From Blautia sp. (GTDB taxonomy: Bacteria > Bacillota > Clostridia > Lachnospirales > Lachnospiraceae), in assembly GCA_022764275.1 (NCBI GenBank), contig JALERH010000172.1:1-64000 (forward strand): a DNA stretch of 64,000 bases, in the 5' to 3' direction. The notes below the pieces were generated by a model, which saw only the letters and a program-made list of their open reading frames with translations, was not told where the DNA came from and made no database searches. Both the position numbers and the translations under genes were made by a program. Of the stretch, positions 8,259-15,645 are shown one piece after another. The first letter of the stretch is position 1. Every line of letters begins with the position of its first letter.

Positions 8259-9614
8259 TCAAACCCAGTCTACAAAGAAGATGTGATCTTTATACTGTTC
8301 ATATTCTACCTTATCAAAGCTGAGAGGCTGTTTCCAGAAGGAACTGTCCATCATGAAATACATGTAGTTAAAGTCCTTTGTCTGGAATCCATTTATGACT
8401 CTCTTTTTGTTATTCAATACATAATCATTAAAAACGATCAGCGCTTTCTGTGCTGCAGAATAAGCAAGTTCCCGGTTCTCAAACTGACCGTTCAGACGTT
8501 TTAACAGTGCTCCGTCTGTGACTACGGAATACTGTGGGAAAGTGGTACCCTGATAGATCACGTAACGTACAGAGGATGGGAATTCCTTATCTGCCTTAAT
8601 CGTTCGGTTCAGAACGCACAGGGCAACTGCCTCCATTCCCTCTTCACCCTGATCACCGGCTTCAGCTTCACAAAATGCAGCCAGAAGATCCAGGTCTGAT
8701 TTTGTACCATCCGCAATACCCGGATGAATCTTATACTCATTCATGAGGGTATAGTTTCTGCAGTTTTTTTCATCATAGGCGGTGAAGGTGATAGAGGCTG
8801 ACTTCTCCGCAGCAATCCCATTCGCATCAAAGATATAGGTCTTACCGTCGATGGTTGCCGTTTTGCTGACATACATGACTCCCTTGGAGCTGAAATAATA
8901 CTGATTTCCATTGACGGCCAGCCAGCCAGTCGCAGCACGCCCGTTTTTCATACTGAAATAATAGCGGTTGCTGCCTACGGTTCCAAATCCCTTCTGATAA
9001 CGGACACCTGTTGTTTTGGAAAAATAGTAATAGTAGTTTCCAATTTTCTGAAGTCCTGTATACATATATCCGGTGGACTTGTCAAAATAGTAGGCCTCCC
9101 CTTTGGAATTCTTATACAGACCCACTATCATCTTGCCGGTTTCCTCATCAAAATAGCGCTTTCGGCCCTGACTGTCAGTCATCCAGCCCTTTGCCATGAT
9201 TCCGTTACCGCTGGTAAAATAATATTTACTTCCCGAAAGAGTCAGCCAGCCGCGGGTAAGAAGCCCCGTTTTTTTGTTAAAATAGCGGGTGTTTCCTTTA
9301 CTGTCGGACATAAATCCGGTCACCATTGCTCCTGTTCCACTGGTAAAGTAGCGGATCTTGCGGCCTTTTTCATCCCTCTGCCAGCCTTTTAACTGGACAC
9401 CTGTCTTCGGATCAAAATAATATTTCTTTTTATTTAAGGTCAGCCAGCCTTTCTGTTTACTACCGTCCGCATTTATGTAGTATGTCTTCCCGTTAATGGT
9501 CTTAAATCCGGCTGTGGCAGCATCTGCCGTCTTTGCCGGTACCAGTGCCAGGAATAAAAGTGCAGCCAGAAGCAGCAGCCAGGTACTGATCCCTCTTTTT
9601 TTGTACTCTTTCAT
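8259..9614 (-). CDS. Secreted wall hydrolase: cell-wall-binding repeats plus SleB domain
   Basis: The 451-residue protein has a signal peptide (basic KEYKKR then a leucine-rich core, cleavage near AKTADA). About ten aromatic choline/glucan-binding-type repeats follow (GWLTLNKKKYYF, GWMTDSQGRKRYFD and similar, residues about 35-265), and then a cell wall hydrolase SleB-type domain (about residues 305-450) with the FCEAEAGDQGEEGMEAVALC region holding the likely catalytic glutamate. It probably binds wall polymers and cuts peptidoglycan outside the cell. The start at 9614 was chosen for its GGAGA site; an ATG 16 codons upstream has none. A perfect sigma-A promoter stands upstream, so vegetative expression is likely despite the germination-type name of the domain. 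Confidence 0.85.
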   Translation of the reverse strand: MKEYKKRGISTWLLLLAALLFLALVPAKTADAATAGFKTINGKTYYINADGSKQKGWLTLNKKKYYFDPKTGVQLKGWQRDEKGRKIRYFTSGTGAMVTGFMSDSKGNTRYFNKKTGLLTRGWLTLSGSKYYFTSGNGIMAKGWMTDSQGRKRYFDEETGKMIVGLYKNSKGEAYYFDKSTGYMYTGLQKIGNYYYYFSKTTGVRYQKGFGTVGSNRYYFSMKNGRAATGWLAVNGNQYYFSSKGVMYVSKTATIDGKTYIFDANGIAAEKSASITFTAYDEKNCRNYTLMNEYKIHPGIADGTKSDLDLLAAFCEAEAGDQGEEGMEAVALCVLNRTIKADKEFPSSVRYVIYQGTTFPQYSVVTDGALLKRLNGQFENRELAYSAAQKALIVFNDYVLNNKKRVINGFQTKDFNYMYFMMDSSFWKQPLSFDKVEYEQYKDHIFFVDWV

Positions 9615-9699
9615 AAACCAGTCTCCATTTCCCCCATTTTTCGTATTTCTGATTTGTGTCATTTTTTTTGCAAAAATTACAAAATTGTTACATGCTTAT

Positions 9700-9728
9700 A
9701 TTATATCCAAATACCCTCTTACTGTCAA
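9700..9728 (-). promoter_or_regulatory. Sigma-A promoter of the SleB-domain hydrolase gene
   Basis: Perfect TTGACA (9723-9728) and TATAAT (9700-9705) with a 17-bp spacer, pointing at the hydrolase gene; the leader is about 80 bases. Confidence 0.88.
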
Positions 9729-9737
9729 CTAATTTGT

Positions 9738-9765
9738 AACATCCCCCCTGTCCCACTCATATGAT
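9738..9765 (+). promoter_or_regulatory. Possible sigma-K-like promoter of the cysteine-rich protein gene
   Basis: AACA at 9738-9741 and CATATGAT at 9758-9765, 16 bp apart, resemble the Bacillus sigma-K pattern (AC at -35, CATAnnnT at -10). No sigma-A promoter is obvious for the gene that starts 31 bases later. The match rests on few bases and is inference. Confidence 0.3.
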
Positions 9766-9796
9766 GGAGTGTAAACAAAACTTGGAGGATTTTAAC

Positions 9797-10075
9797 ATGA
9801 GTGATTTAGCTGCTACAAACTGTGGATGCGGCGAGGAAAGAACAGGCTGCGGATGTGACAATAACTGTGGATGCAACAATGGATGCGGCAACTGGGGCAT
9901 GGGCAACTGGGGCGGAAATTGCTGCAATATCATCTGGATCATCATCCTGCTTTCCTTCTGCGGCGGAAACAACTGGGGAAATAACTGCGGATGCAACCAC
10001 GGCAATGGTGACTGCTGCTGGATCATCATCATCCTTCTGCTTCTGTGTGGATGCGGCAACGGATTTGGATGCTGA
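9797..10075 (+). CDS. Small cysteine/glycine/asparagine-rich protein with two hydrophobic runs
   Basis: The 92-residue product has 17 cysteines, many in CGC pairs, plus glycine and asparagine runs. Two hydrophobic stretches (NIIWIIILL near residue 44 and WIIIILLLL near residue 75) are each preceded by CC, which suggests an internal duplication. The start at 9797 follows GGAGG by eight bases; an ATG 36 bases earlier in frame lies over the likely promoter. Proteins of this make-up are known in Clostridia under names such as high-cysteine chorion-like protein, without known function. A cross-linked surface or spore-coat component is a reasonable guess, supported only by composition and the possible mother-cell promoter. 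A strong terminator follows, so the gene is transcribed alone. Confidence 0.75.
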   Translation: MSDLAATNCGCGEERTGCGCDNNCGCNNGCGNWGMGNWGGNCCNIIWIIILLSFCGGNNWGNNCGCNHGNGDCCWIIIILLLLCGCGNGFGC

Positions 10076-10085
10076 TATCATCACG

Positions 10086-10120
10086 CCGGGCAGAGGTTAA
10101 CTCCTCTGCCCGCTTTTTTT
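10086..10120 (+). terminator. Intrinsic terminator of the cysteine-rich protein gene
   Basis: GGGCAGAGG and CCTCTGCCC form a 9-bp stem with a short loop, followed by GC and seven T residues. It begins about ten bases after the stop codon. Confidence 0.9.
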
Positions 10121-10237
10121 GGAATCCCTACGGGGGGAATCTGCGCTTTTCTTTTTCTCCTTTTCTCTGAGACATTCCAGATCCAGCTCATACACCGCAT
10201 TTCCTTCTATGATCAGCTTTTCTTTTTTTGATTCCAT
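10097..10237 (-). CDS. Possible 46-residue charged protein, convergent with the cysteine-rich gene
   Basis: An ATG at 10237 follows an AAAGGATGG site and opens a 46-codon frame ending TAA at 10097. The product starts MESKKEKLIIEGNAVYELD, continues acidic/basic and ends in a lysine-rich tail. Short proteins with this NAVYE-type opening seem familiar from Lachnospiraceae, but I cannot name a function. Its 3' end lies inside the terminator hairpin of the oppositely oriented neighbour, so the two messages would overlap by a few tens of bases. It could be a real small gene or chance. Confidence 0.45.
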   Translation of the reverse strand: MESKKEKLIIEGNAVYELDLECLREKEKKKSADSPRRDSKKSGQRS

Positions 10238-10287
10238 ACAGTTACCATCCTTTCTATACCAATAGCATATGTCAAATATTTTTTCCT

Positions 10288-10316
10288 GTCATATTTTAAT
10301 AACAAAAACATAGATT
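10288..10316 (+). promoter_or_regulatory. Sigma-E-like promoter of the two-gene unknown unit
   Basis: GTCATATT (10288-10295) matches the Bacillus sigma-E -35 pattern kmATATT exactly. CATAGATT (10309-10316) matches CATACAnT at all but one position, and the gap is 13 bp. The ribosome-binding site starts only a few bases after the expected transcription start. Whether this organism's sigma-E uses the same pattern is inference. Confidence 0.5.
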
Positions 10317-10335
10317 AAGGAAAAAGGACATCAAT

Positions 10336-10683
10336 ATGGAACAGGAATATATTGCCCAGACAACTCTTGACCAGATGGTAGGAACTGACCAGGATCAGCT
10401 GCTGAAAGCTGCAATTCCTTATCTGCCTCCCAGAGGACAGCAGATTCTTTCGATTTATTCCAAGGTAAAAGAACTTTCCAATACGCTGGCTCTGTTCGGT
10501 CCCTCCAGTCATCATATGGAAATGTGTGCGGCGTCCGCTCCCAGCGATCAGCCACTTGATGTATTAAACGATATCCGCCGTTACTGCTATGGAGACAGCC
10601 GAAAAATGCTGGACCAGATGGTAAATTTGATGGCCATGGTTCAGATGATAAAAGTTATGAATGAAACACCTGTAAATTCGTAA
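10336..10683 (+). CDS. Hypothetical helical protein, first gene of a two-gene unit
   Basis: The 115-residue protein (MEQEYIAQTTLDQMVGTDQD...) has no signal peptide or transmembrane segment. It appears largely alpha-helical, with amphipathic stretches around residues 15-50 and 80-110 (MLDQMVNLMAMVQMIKVM is methionine-rich). I do not recognise the family. An AAGGA site is seven bases before the ATG. The next gene begins 14 bases after its stop with its own AGGAGG site, so the two are co-transcribed and probably act together. The sigma-E-like promoter immediately upstream hints at sporulation, without any direct evidence from the protein itself. Confidence 0.75.
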   Translation: MEQEYIAQTTLDQMVGTDQDQLLKAAIPYLPPRGQQILSIYSKVKELSNTLALFGPSSHHMEMCAASAPSDQPLDVLNDIRRYCYGDSRKMLDQMVNLMAMVQMIKVMNETPVNS

Positions 10684-10697
10684 AAGGAGGAAAAATC

Positions 10698-10979
10698 ATG
10701 GAAAAGATGGACGACGACTGGAGAAACAATCCCAAGCTTGCAGGAATGGATAAATCCAAACTGGATATGCTTCAGAATATGGCACAGCAGGGAATGGGAA
10801 AAAGCCCTTCTGATCTGCTGCCTTTTATTATGAGTGCTGCTTCCCAGGGCAGAAAATCCGGCCTGAAATTTGACAATAATGAAATCAACGCAATCATAGA
10901 AGTACTGAAAATGGGAAAATCCCCGGAAGAAGCAGCGAAGCTTGACCGGGTAGTCTCTCTGATGAAAATGATACACTGA
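10698..10979 (+). CDS. Hypothetical small helical protein, second gene of the unit
   Basis: The 93-residue protein (MEKMDDDWRNNPKLAGMDKS...) is soluble and predicted helical, with a motif-like central segment (KLDMLQNMAQQGMGKSPSDLLPFIMSA) and a C-terminal helix (AAKLDRVVSLMKMIH). The pattern of methionine-rich amphipathic helices resembles that of the preceding gene, which suggests the two products may interact. A strong AAAGGAGG site precedes the ATG. A terminator hairpin lies about 40 bases after the stop. The function is unknown and I could not assign it to a named family. Confidence 0.75.
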   Translation: MEKMDDDWRNNPKLAGMDKSKLDMLQNMAQQGMGKSPSDLLPFIMSAASQGRKSGLKFDNNEINAIIEVLKMGKSPEEAAKLDRVVSLMKMIH

Positions 10980-11020
10980 CGGACAACGTACCGTCTTAAA
11001 GGTGACTTCATGATAAAAAA

Positions 11021-11061
11021 GTGCTGCGGATATGATAGCATTTCCGCAGCACTGTATTTTT
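11021..11061. terminator. Terminator shared by the two-gene unit and cinA
   Basis: GTGCTGCGGA and TCCGCAGCAC form a 10-bp stem around an 11-12 base loop, with an A tract before and a T-rich tract after. It lies between convergent genes and can serve both strands. Confidence 0.85.
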
Positions 11062-11063
11062 GA

Positions 11064-12329
11064 TTATTTTTTGTTGATTCCTTCCATAATACATTCTCTC
11101 AGGAGTGCCAGCGCATGTGCAGTAGCCTGCTCCCTGATTTTTCCGCGATTTCCAGTAAAATGAAATTCCCGTGTGATTACCTTTCCATTATAGCAGCATC
11201 CCATAAAGACCGTACCCACCGGTGTTTCCTTGGTTCCTCCTCCAGGACCTGCAAGTCCGGTGATGGACAGACAGATATCAGCATCTGAAAAAATGCAGCC
11301 TCCCTTTGCCATCTCTCTTGCACACTTTGCAGAAACAGGTCCATCCGTCTTCAGAGTGACTTTTTTTACTCCAAGACATTTTCTCTTGGCACGATTACTG
11401 TATGTAACATAACCGTGGCCGAATACCTCTGATGCTCCCGGGACATTTACAATACGTGCGGCAATCTCCCCGCCTGTACAGGATTCTGCCAGTGCCAGGG
11501 TCAGCTTCTGATCCTTCAGCATATCTACAACTGCTTCTTCCAGAGATTTTTCCGCATCCGTAGCAAAAATATTCCTGCCAAACCGGTTTTTCAGCTCCCG
11601 CACAATAGGTTTGATCATTTTTTTGCATTCTTTTTCATCTTCCCCCTTTGCAGTGATTCGAAGATGAACTTCACCCACCTTTGCGTACGGTGCAATGGTG
11701 GGATTACTCTGCGCCTTGATCAGATCCTGAATATCTTCTGCGACCTGGCTTTCCCCGATTCCGCAGATTTTTACGACCTGAGAAAAAATGGTTTCCGGAA
11801 GCTTTTTACGGAGAAATGGGTAAACGGACTCCTCAAACATAGGCTTCATCTCATTTGGAGGTCCGGGCAGAAGGATTGCAGTCTTACCGTTCTTCTCGAT
11901 GATCAGTCCAGGAGCTGTCCCGTTATGATTATCCAGAACGAGCGAACCCTCCGGAACAAGAGCCTGTTTATAGTTATTTGAGGTGATACGCCTCTGAGGG
12001 TTGTTTTTTTCATATTGCTTCATATACTTTTCCAGAAGCTCTTTGGAATGGGAATCTTCCACAAGTGGAAGTCCCATCAGCTGTGCAGTCACTTCTTTTG
12101 TCAGATCATCTTCCGTAGGTCCCAGACCGCCTGTCAGAATCACCACATCGGAGCGCTCCAGTGCCGTGGAAATCACAGCCTTCATCCGCTCTTCATTATC
12201 TCCTACCACAGTCTGATAGTATACAGACAGTCCAAGTCCCGCACACTGCTCGGAAAGGTAGACACTGTTGGTGTTGACAATGTTTCCCAACAGAATTTCT
12301 GTGCCTACAGATACCAGTTCTGCAATCAT
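11064..12329 (-). CDS. cinA: CinA-family protein (competence/damage-inducible, NMN deamidase)
   Basis: The 421-residue protein has the two usual CinA parts. The first is an N-terminal MoaB/COG1058 domain (MIAELVSVGTEILLGNIVNTN, then LTGGLGPTEDD and LPGPPNEMKPMF), linked to ADP-ribose pyrophosphatase activity. The second is a C-terminal nicotinamide-nucleotide amidase domain (LALAESCTGGEIAARIVNVPGAS..., GLAGPGGGTKETPVGTVF), which recycles the pyridine nucleotide by-product NMN. It is the last gene of the yicC-remA-gmk-rpoZ-rimO-pgsA operon, 20 bases after pgsA. In many Firmicutes cinA sits next to pgsA and recA; here recA is not in the window. Length and motifs are intact. Confidence 0.95.
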   Translation of the reverse strand: MIAELVSVGTEILLGNIVNTNSVYLSEQCAGLGLSVYYQTVVGDNEERMKAVISTALERSDVVILTGGLGPTEDDLTKEVTAQLMGLPLVEDSHSKELLEKYMKQYEKNNPQRRITSNNYKQALVPEGSLVLDNHNGTAPGLIIEKNGKTAILLPGPPNEMKPMFEESVYPFLRKKLPETIFSQVVKICGIGESQVAEDIQDLIKAQSNPTIAPYAKVGEVHLRITAKGEDEKECKKMIKPIVRELKNRFGRNIFATDAEKSLEEAVVDMLKDQKLTLALAESCTGGEIAARIVNVPGASEVFGHGYVTYSNRAKRKCLGVKKVTLKTDGPVSAKCAREMAKGGCIFSDADICLSITGLAGPGGGTKETPVGTVFMGCCYNGKVITREFHFTGNRGKIREQATAHALALLRECIMEGINKK

Positions 12330-12349
12330 TTGTATTACTCCCTTCTAAA

Positions 12350-12889
12350 CTATTCCTGCATGGAAATAACTTTTTTGTTCTGAACGATATAGGTAATCAG
12401 GGAAATCACAGTAAGAGCCAGTGAAATCCAGAAAAAGATCTGAGTCAGTACCGCAAAAAATCCATCAAAATTCAAAATCAGAAGGATAATGAGTACCATC
12501 TGTGACACGGTTTTGAATTTTCCCCAGTAATTAGCCGCGATCACAACCCCGTTTTCAGCAGCAATGAGACGGAAACCGCTGATGATAAATTCTCTTGCAA
12601 TGATGATGATAACAAACCATGCCGGAAGTCTGTCCAGTTCGATCATACAGATCAGTGCAGAACATACCAGAAGCTTATCCGCAAGCGGATCCATAAACTT
12701 TCCAAAATTTGTTACAAGATTGTTTTTCCTTGCCAGGTAGCCATCAAACCAGTCTGTGACACTGGCACCCACAAAAATTGCAAGACAGATATAACGGTTG
12801 GCATCTCCGCCCCATCCGGTCAGAATAAAAAGAACAAAAAACGGAACAAGGATCATTCTTGCAACTGTCAGTTTATTCGGTGTATTCAT
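12350..12889 (-). CDS. pgsA: CDP-diacylglycerol-glycerol-3-phosphate 3-phosphatidyltransferase
   Basis: The 179-residue integral membrane enzyme has the CDP-alcohol phosphatidyltransferase signature DWFDGYLARKNN...GKFMDPLADK, with the DG-AR-G-D-D residues in place near residues 45-70, and four to five hydrophobic segments. It makes phosphatidylglycerolphosphate, the precursor of phosphatidylglycerol and hence of the cardiolipin made by the cls product elsewhere in this window. Its first 17 bases overlap the end of rimO, so translation is probably coupled. cinA follows. Confidence 0.96.
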   Translation of the reverse strand: MNTPNKLTVARMILVPFFVLFILTGWGGDANRYICLAIFVGASVTDWFDGYLARKNNLVTNFGKFMDPLADKLLVCSALICMIELDRLPAWFVIIIIAREFIISGFRLIAAENGVVIAANYWGKFKTVSQMVLIILLILNFDGFFAVLTQIFFWISLALTVISLITYIVQNKKVISMQE

Positions 12890-14210
12890 CTTCCAATTCT
12901 CCTATCAAATCATATTCCATAGCGCCTGACACCCGCACTTTTACAAAGTCACCGGTCATAAGCAGCTCTCCTGTCTGGACAAAAATATAACCGTCTACTT
13001 TTGGTGCATCGCCATAAGTTCTGCCGATATAAGCACTTTCCCCGGATACCTGTCCCTCGATCATAACGGTCAGCACCTGCCCGATACGCTCCTGCCCCTT
13101 TTCGTAGGAAATCTCCTGCTGAAGCTCCATCAGTTCATCCCTGCGTGCTTCCTTTATTTCCTGTGGAACCTGATTCTCCATTGCTGCAGCCGGAGTATCC
13201 TCCTCTGCCGAGTAAGGGAAAACACCCAGACGGTCAAATTCCATATCATCCACGAATTCCATCAGCTCCTCATGGTCCTCCTGGGTTTCTCCGGGAAATC
13301 CGCTGATCAGTGTCGTCCGCAGGAAAATGTCCGGAATTTCCTGCCTGAGTTTTTCCACGATATTGATCAGTTCCTGCTTCGTGGTCCGCCGCCCCATCCG
13401 TTTCAGGATCCTGTCACTGGCATGCTGAATGGGAAGATCCAGATAATGGCAGATTTTCTTTTCCTCTTTCATGGTCTGGATCAGTTCATCATAAATCTCC
13501 TCCGGATAACAGTAAAGAATACGTATCCATCGAATGCCCTGTATTTTACAGAGTTCCTGCAAGAGAATATGGAGAGATTTTTTTCCGTAAAGATCCGTAC
13601 CATACATGGTCGTTTCCTGTGCCACAAGGATGAGCTCTTTCACACCCTTTTCCGCCATCTGGCCTGCCTGTCGAAGAAGTCGTTCCATGGGAACGCTGCG
13701 ATATCTGCCCCGAAGCTTCGGAATGATGCAGTAAGTACAGTGCTTGTCACAGCCTTCCGCAATCTTCAGATACCCGAAATGGCCTCCGGTAGTCAGAACC
13801 CGCTCTCCAAGCTCTTCCGGAAGGAAATCAATATCCTTAAACTCTTCAAAATGGCGGCCTGCTTCTGCTTCCTCCACAGCTTTCAGGATATCTCCATATG
13901 ATGTGGTACCGAGAACAGCATCCACTTCCGGAATCTCCTGAATGATCTCATTCTTATAACGCTGCGCCATACATCCGGTCACAATGAGAACTCTGCAGGT
14001 GCCAATTTTTTTATACTCTGCCATTTCCAGAATCGTATTTACGCTTTCTTCCTTGGCATCACCGATAAAACAGCAGGTATTGATAATGATCGCCTCAGCC
14101 TGTGTTTCATCATCCACGATTTCATGACCGTTTCTGGAAAGAAGCCCCAGCATCTCCTCGGAATCCACAAGGTTTTTGTCACATCCTAAAGAAATGAATA
14201 GTAATTTCAT
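12873..14210 (-). CDS. rimO: Ribosomal protein S12 methylthiotransferase
   Basis: The 445-residue radical SAM enzyme has an N-terminal UPF0004 domain with conserved cysteines (SLGCDKNLVDSE, NTCCFIGDAKEES, VTGCMAQRY), a radical SAM core with CDKHCTYCIIP near residue 155, and a C-terminal TRAM domain. It adds a methylthio group to the conserved aspartate of ribosomal protein S12, using two iron-sulfur clusters. GGAG precedes its ATG. It lies between rpoZ and pgsA in an operon and overlaps pgsA. The SLGCDKN opening distinguishes RimO from the tRNA enzyme MiaB. Confidence 0.96.
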   Translation of the reverse strand: MKLLFISLGCDKNLVDSEEMLGLLSRNGHEIVDDETQAEAIIINTCCFIGDAKEESVNTILEMAEYKKIGTCRVLIVTGCMAQRYKNEIIQEIPEVDAVLGTTSYGDILKAVEEAEAGRHFEEFKDIDFLPEELGERVLTTGGHFGYLKIAEGCDKHCTYCIIPKLRGRYRSVPMERLLRQAGQMAEKGVKELILVAQETTMYGTDLYGKKSLHILLQELCKIQGIRWIRILYCYPEEIYDELIQTMKEEKKICHYLDLPIQHASDRILKRMGRRTTKQELINIVEKLRQEIPDIFLRTTLISGFPGETQEDHEELMEFVDDMEFDRLGVFPYSAEEDTPAAAMENQVPQEIKEARRDELMELQQEISYEKGQERIGQVLTVMIEGQVSGESAYIGRTYGDAPKVDGYIFVQTGELLMTGDFVKVRVSGAMEYDLIGELEDEYTE

Positions 14211-14307
14211 AAATTCTCCTCGATATATGTCAGGGCCACCGCATAACTCTGCAGCAGCCCTTTTATTGTATGCAGGATATCCATGCAGCCTGCTTCATTC
14301 TTCCGGC

Positions 14308-14649
14308 TCAGGCCTCATCCACCGGAGCAGAAGTCTCTTCTTCAGGAGCCTCTTCGTTGGTTTCCTCTACAGAAAGAATTTCCTCTGCGGATTGTTCCAA
14401 AGCCTCTTCCTCACCTTTACCCGGCAGAATTTTAACCTTACCCTGATAAAGCTCATCAATTGCGATGGATAATGGTTTTTTGCCATTCGCTCCGTCTACC
14501 AGCGGTTTGGAACCTGCAATGAGCTGACGAGCACGTTTGCTGGTAGCAAGAACCAGTGAATAGCGGCTGTTCAATACCATTGCCTCATCGTCGTCCTCGT
14601 TGTTTGTATTAATAGCCTCAATTAATTCTGAATAAGATGGATGAATCAT
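14308..14649 (-). CDS. rpoZ: RNA polymerase omega subunit
   Basis: The 113-residue protein has the omega core in its first 75 residues (MIHPSYSELIEAINTN..., SRYSLVLATSKRARQLIAG, KPLSIAIDELYQGKV). It is followed by an acidic, low-complexity tail rich in glutamate that is longer than the usual omega. Omega helps assemble and stabilise RNA polymerase by binding beta-prime. The start follows AAAGGAG by eight bases. The gene sits directly downstream of gmk, the arrangement common in Firmicutes and Proteobacteria. Confidence 0.93.
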   Translation of the reverse strand: MIHPSYSELIEAINTNNEDDDEAMVLNSRYSLVLATSKRARQLIAGSKPLVDGANGKKPLSIAIDELYQGKVKILPGKGEEEALEQSAEEILSVEETNEEAPEEETSAPVDEA

Positions 14650-14720
14650 TTATATACTCCTTTCAATTTTGATCCCTTTTTTAACGACTGCAGTTTTTTT
14701 CCTGCGCCGGATTTTCTCTT

Positions 14721-15350
14721 TCACTCTTCCGCTGCAAACACTGCGGCTTCCAGCTGAATCGTCCGAACGAATTCCAGATTCCGATTCATACGGAAATGCT
14801 CCCCCTGAATGATACCATGAAGCGTATCCACACATTCCTCAAGTGTATCGTTTACAAGCAGATAATCGTATTCTTCCACGCCTTCCGCCTCCTGTGATGC
14901 TCTGGCGAGACGTTCTGCGATTACCTCTGCTGTCTCCGTACCACGCCCTGTCAGACGTTCCTTCAGTACTTTCATGGAAGGCGGCGTCACAAATACAAGA
15001 AGAGCTTCCGGTAATTTTTTCTTAATCTTCCTTGCACCCTGTATCTCAATTTCCAAAATGACGTCTCTTCCGGCTTCCAGCTGTTCTTCCACGTAAGACC
15101 TGGGAGTGCCGTAATAATTCTCCACGTACTGTGCATACTCGATCAGTGCGTCTTCTTTTATGAGACTTTCGAATTCTTCCTTTGTGCGGAAAAAATATTC
15201 TCTGCCTTCTTCTTCTCCCGGTCTGGGATTTCTGGTGGTTACGGAAATGGACAGCGCATAATTGTCATATTTTTCCATCAGACGCTTCATAACCGTGCCT
15301 TTTCCTGCACCGGAAAAACCGGATACCACAACCAAGATTCCTCTACTCAT
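14721..15350 (-). CDS. gmk: Guanylate kinase
   Basis: The 209-residue enzyme phosphorylates GMP to GDP. The P-loop SGFSGAGKGTVMKR is at about residues 10-22. The GMP-binding residues lie in SVTTRNPRPGEEEGREYFF, and the lid/arginine region is ERLTGRGTETAEVIAERL. The start at 15350 (MSRGILVVVSG) is chosen because the protein family begins there; an upstream in-frame ATG would add 16 basic residues and lie inside remA. The first 8 bases overlap the end of remA, a sign of coupled translation. Confidence 0.97.
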   Translation of the reverse strand: MSRGILVVVSGFSGAGKGTVMKRLMEKYDNYALSISVTTRNPRPGEEEGREYFFRTKEEFESLIKEDALIEYAQYVENYYGTPRSYVEEQLEAGRDVILEIEIQGARKIKKKLPEALLVFVTPPSMKVLKERLTGRGTETAEVIAERLARASQEAEGVEEYDYLLVNDTLEECVDTLHGIIQGEHFRMNRNLEFVRTIQLEAAVFAAEE

Positions 15351-15624
15351 GGTCTTCTCTCTTATCTCCCTTATTTTCATTTTCATATGCATCCGCAAAC
15401 CTTCGTGCTATGGTGTCCGGCTGGATTGCGGATAAAACAAGGTAATCATCCGATGTAACAATGACCGCCTTTGTTTTTCTCCCCTGGGTAGCGTCTATCA
15501 GGGAACGGGTTCCCTTTACGCTCTGCACCATACGCTTTACCGGTGCCGCATCGGGACTCACCACCGCCACGATCTTCTGTGAGTTTACCACATTGCCAAA
15601 GCCTATGTTAATCAATTTTGCCAT
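15343..15624 (-). CDS. remA: RemA-family (DUF370) DNA-binding regulator
   Basis: The 93-residue protein (MAKLINIGFGNVVNSQKIVA...) matches RemA/DUF370 along its core, including the DATQGRKTKAVIVTSDD segment. It has an extra charged tail (ENENKGDKREDHE), which is where the gene overlaps gmk. In Bacillus subtilis RemA activates matrix operons and osmoprotection genes. In Clostridia its targets are largely unknown. Its place between yicC and gmk is conserved across Firmicutes and supports the call. Confidence 0.92.
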   Translation of the reverse strand: MAKLINIGFGNVVNSQKIVAVVSPDAAPVKRMVQSVKGTRSLIDATQGRKTKAVIVTSDDYLVLSAIQPDTIARRFADAYENENKGDKREDHE

Positions 15625-15645
15625 GTAATCAACCTTCTGTCAATA

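Noticed and set aside
8790-9500. Possible tandem DNA repeats
   Set aside because: The periodicity is explained by the wall-binding protein repeats; the DNA copies have diverged and it is neither a CRISPR nor a satellite.
9761-9796. Longer start for the cysteine-rich protein at 9761
   Set aside because: This ATG is part of the CATATGAT promoter-like box and has no ribosome-binding site; the ATG at 9797 has GGAGG at eight bases.
14211-14307. A 25-codon frame between rpoZ and rimO overlapping the rimO ATG
   Set aside because: No convincing ribosome-binding site; a short frame of this length is expected by chance.
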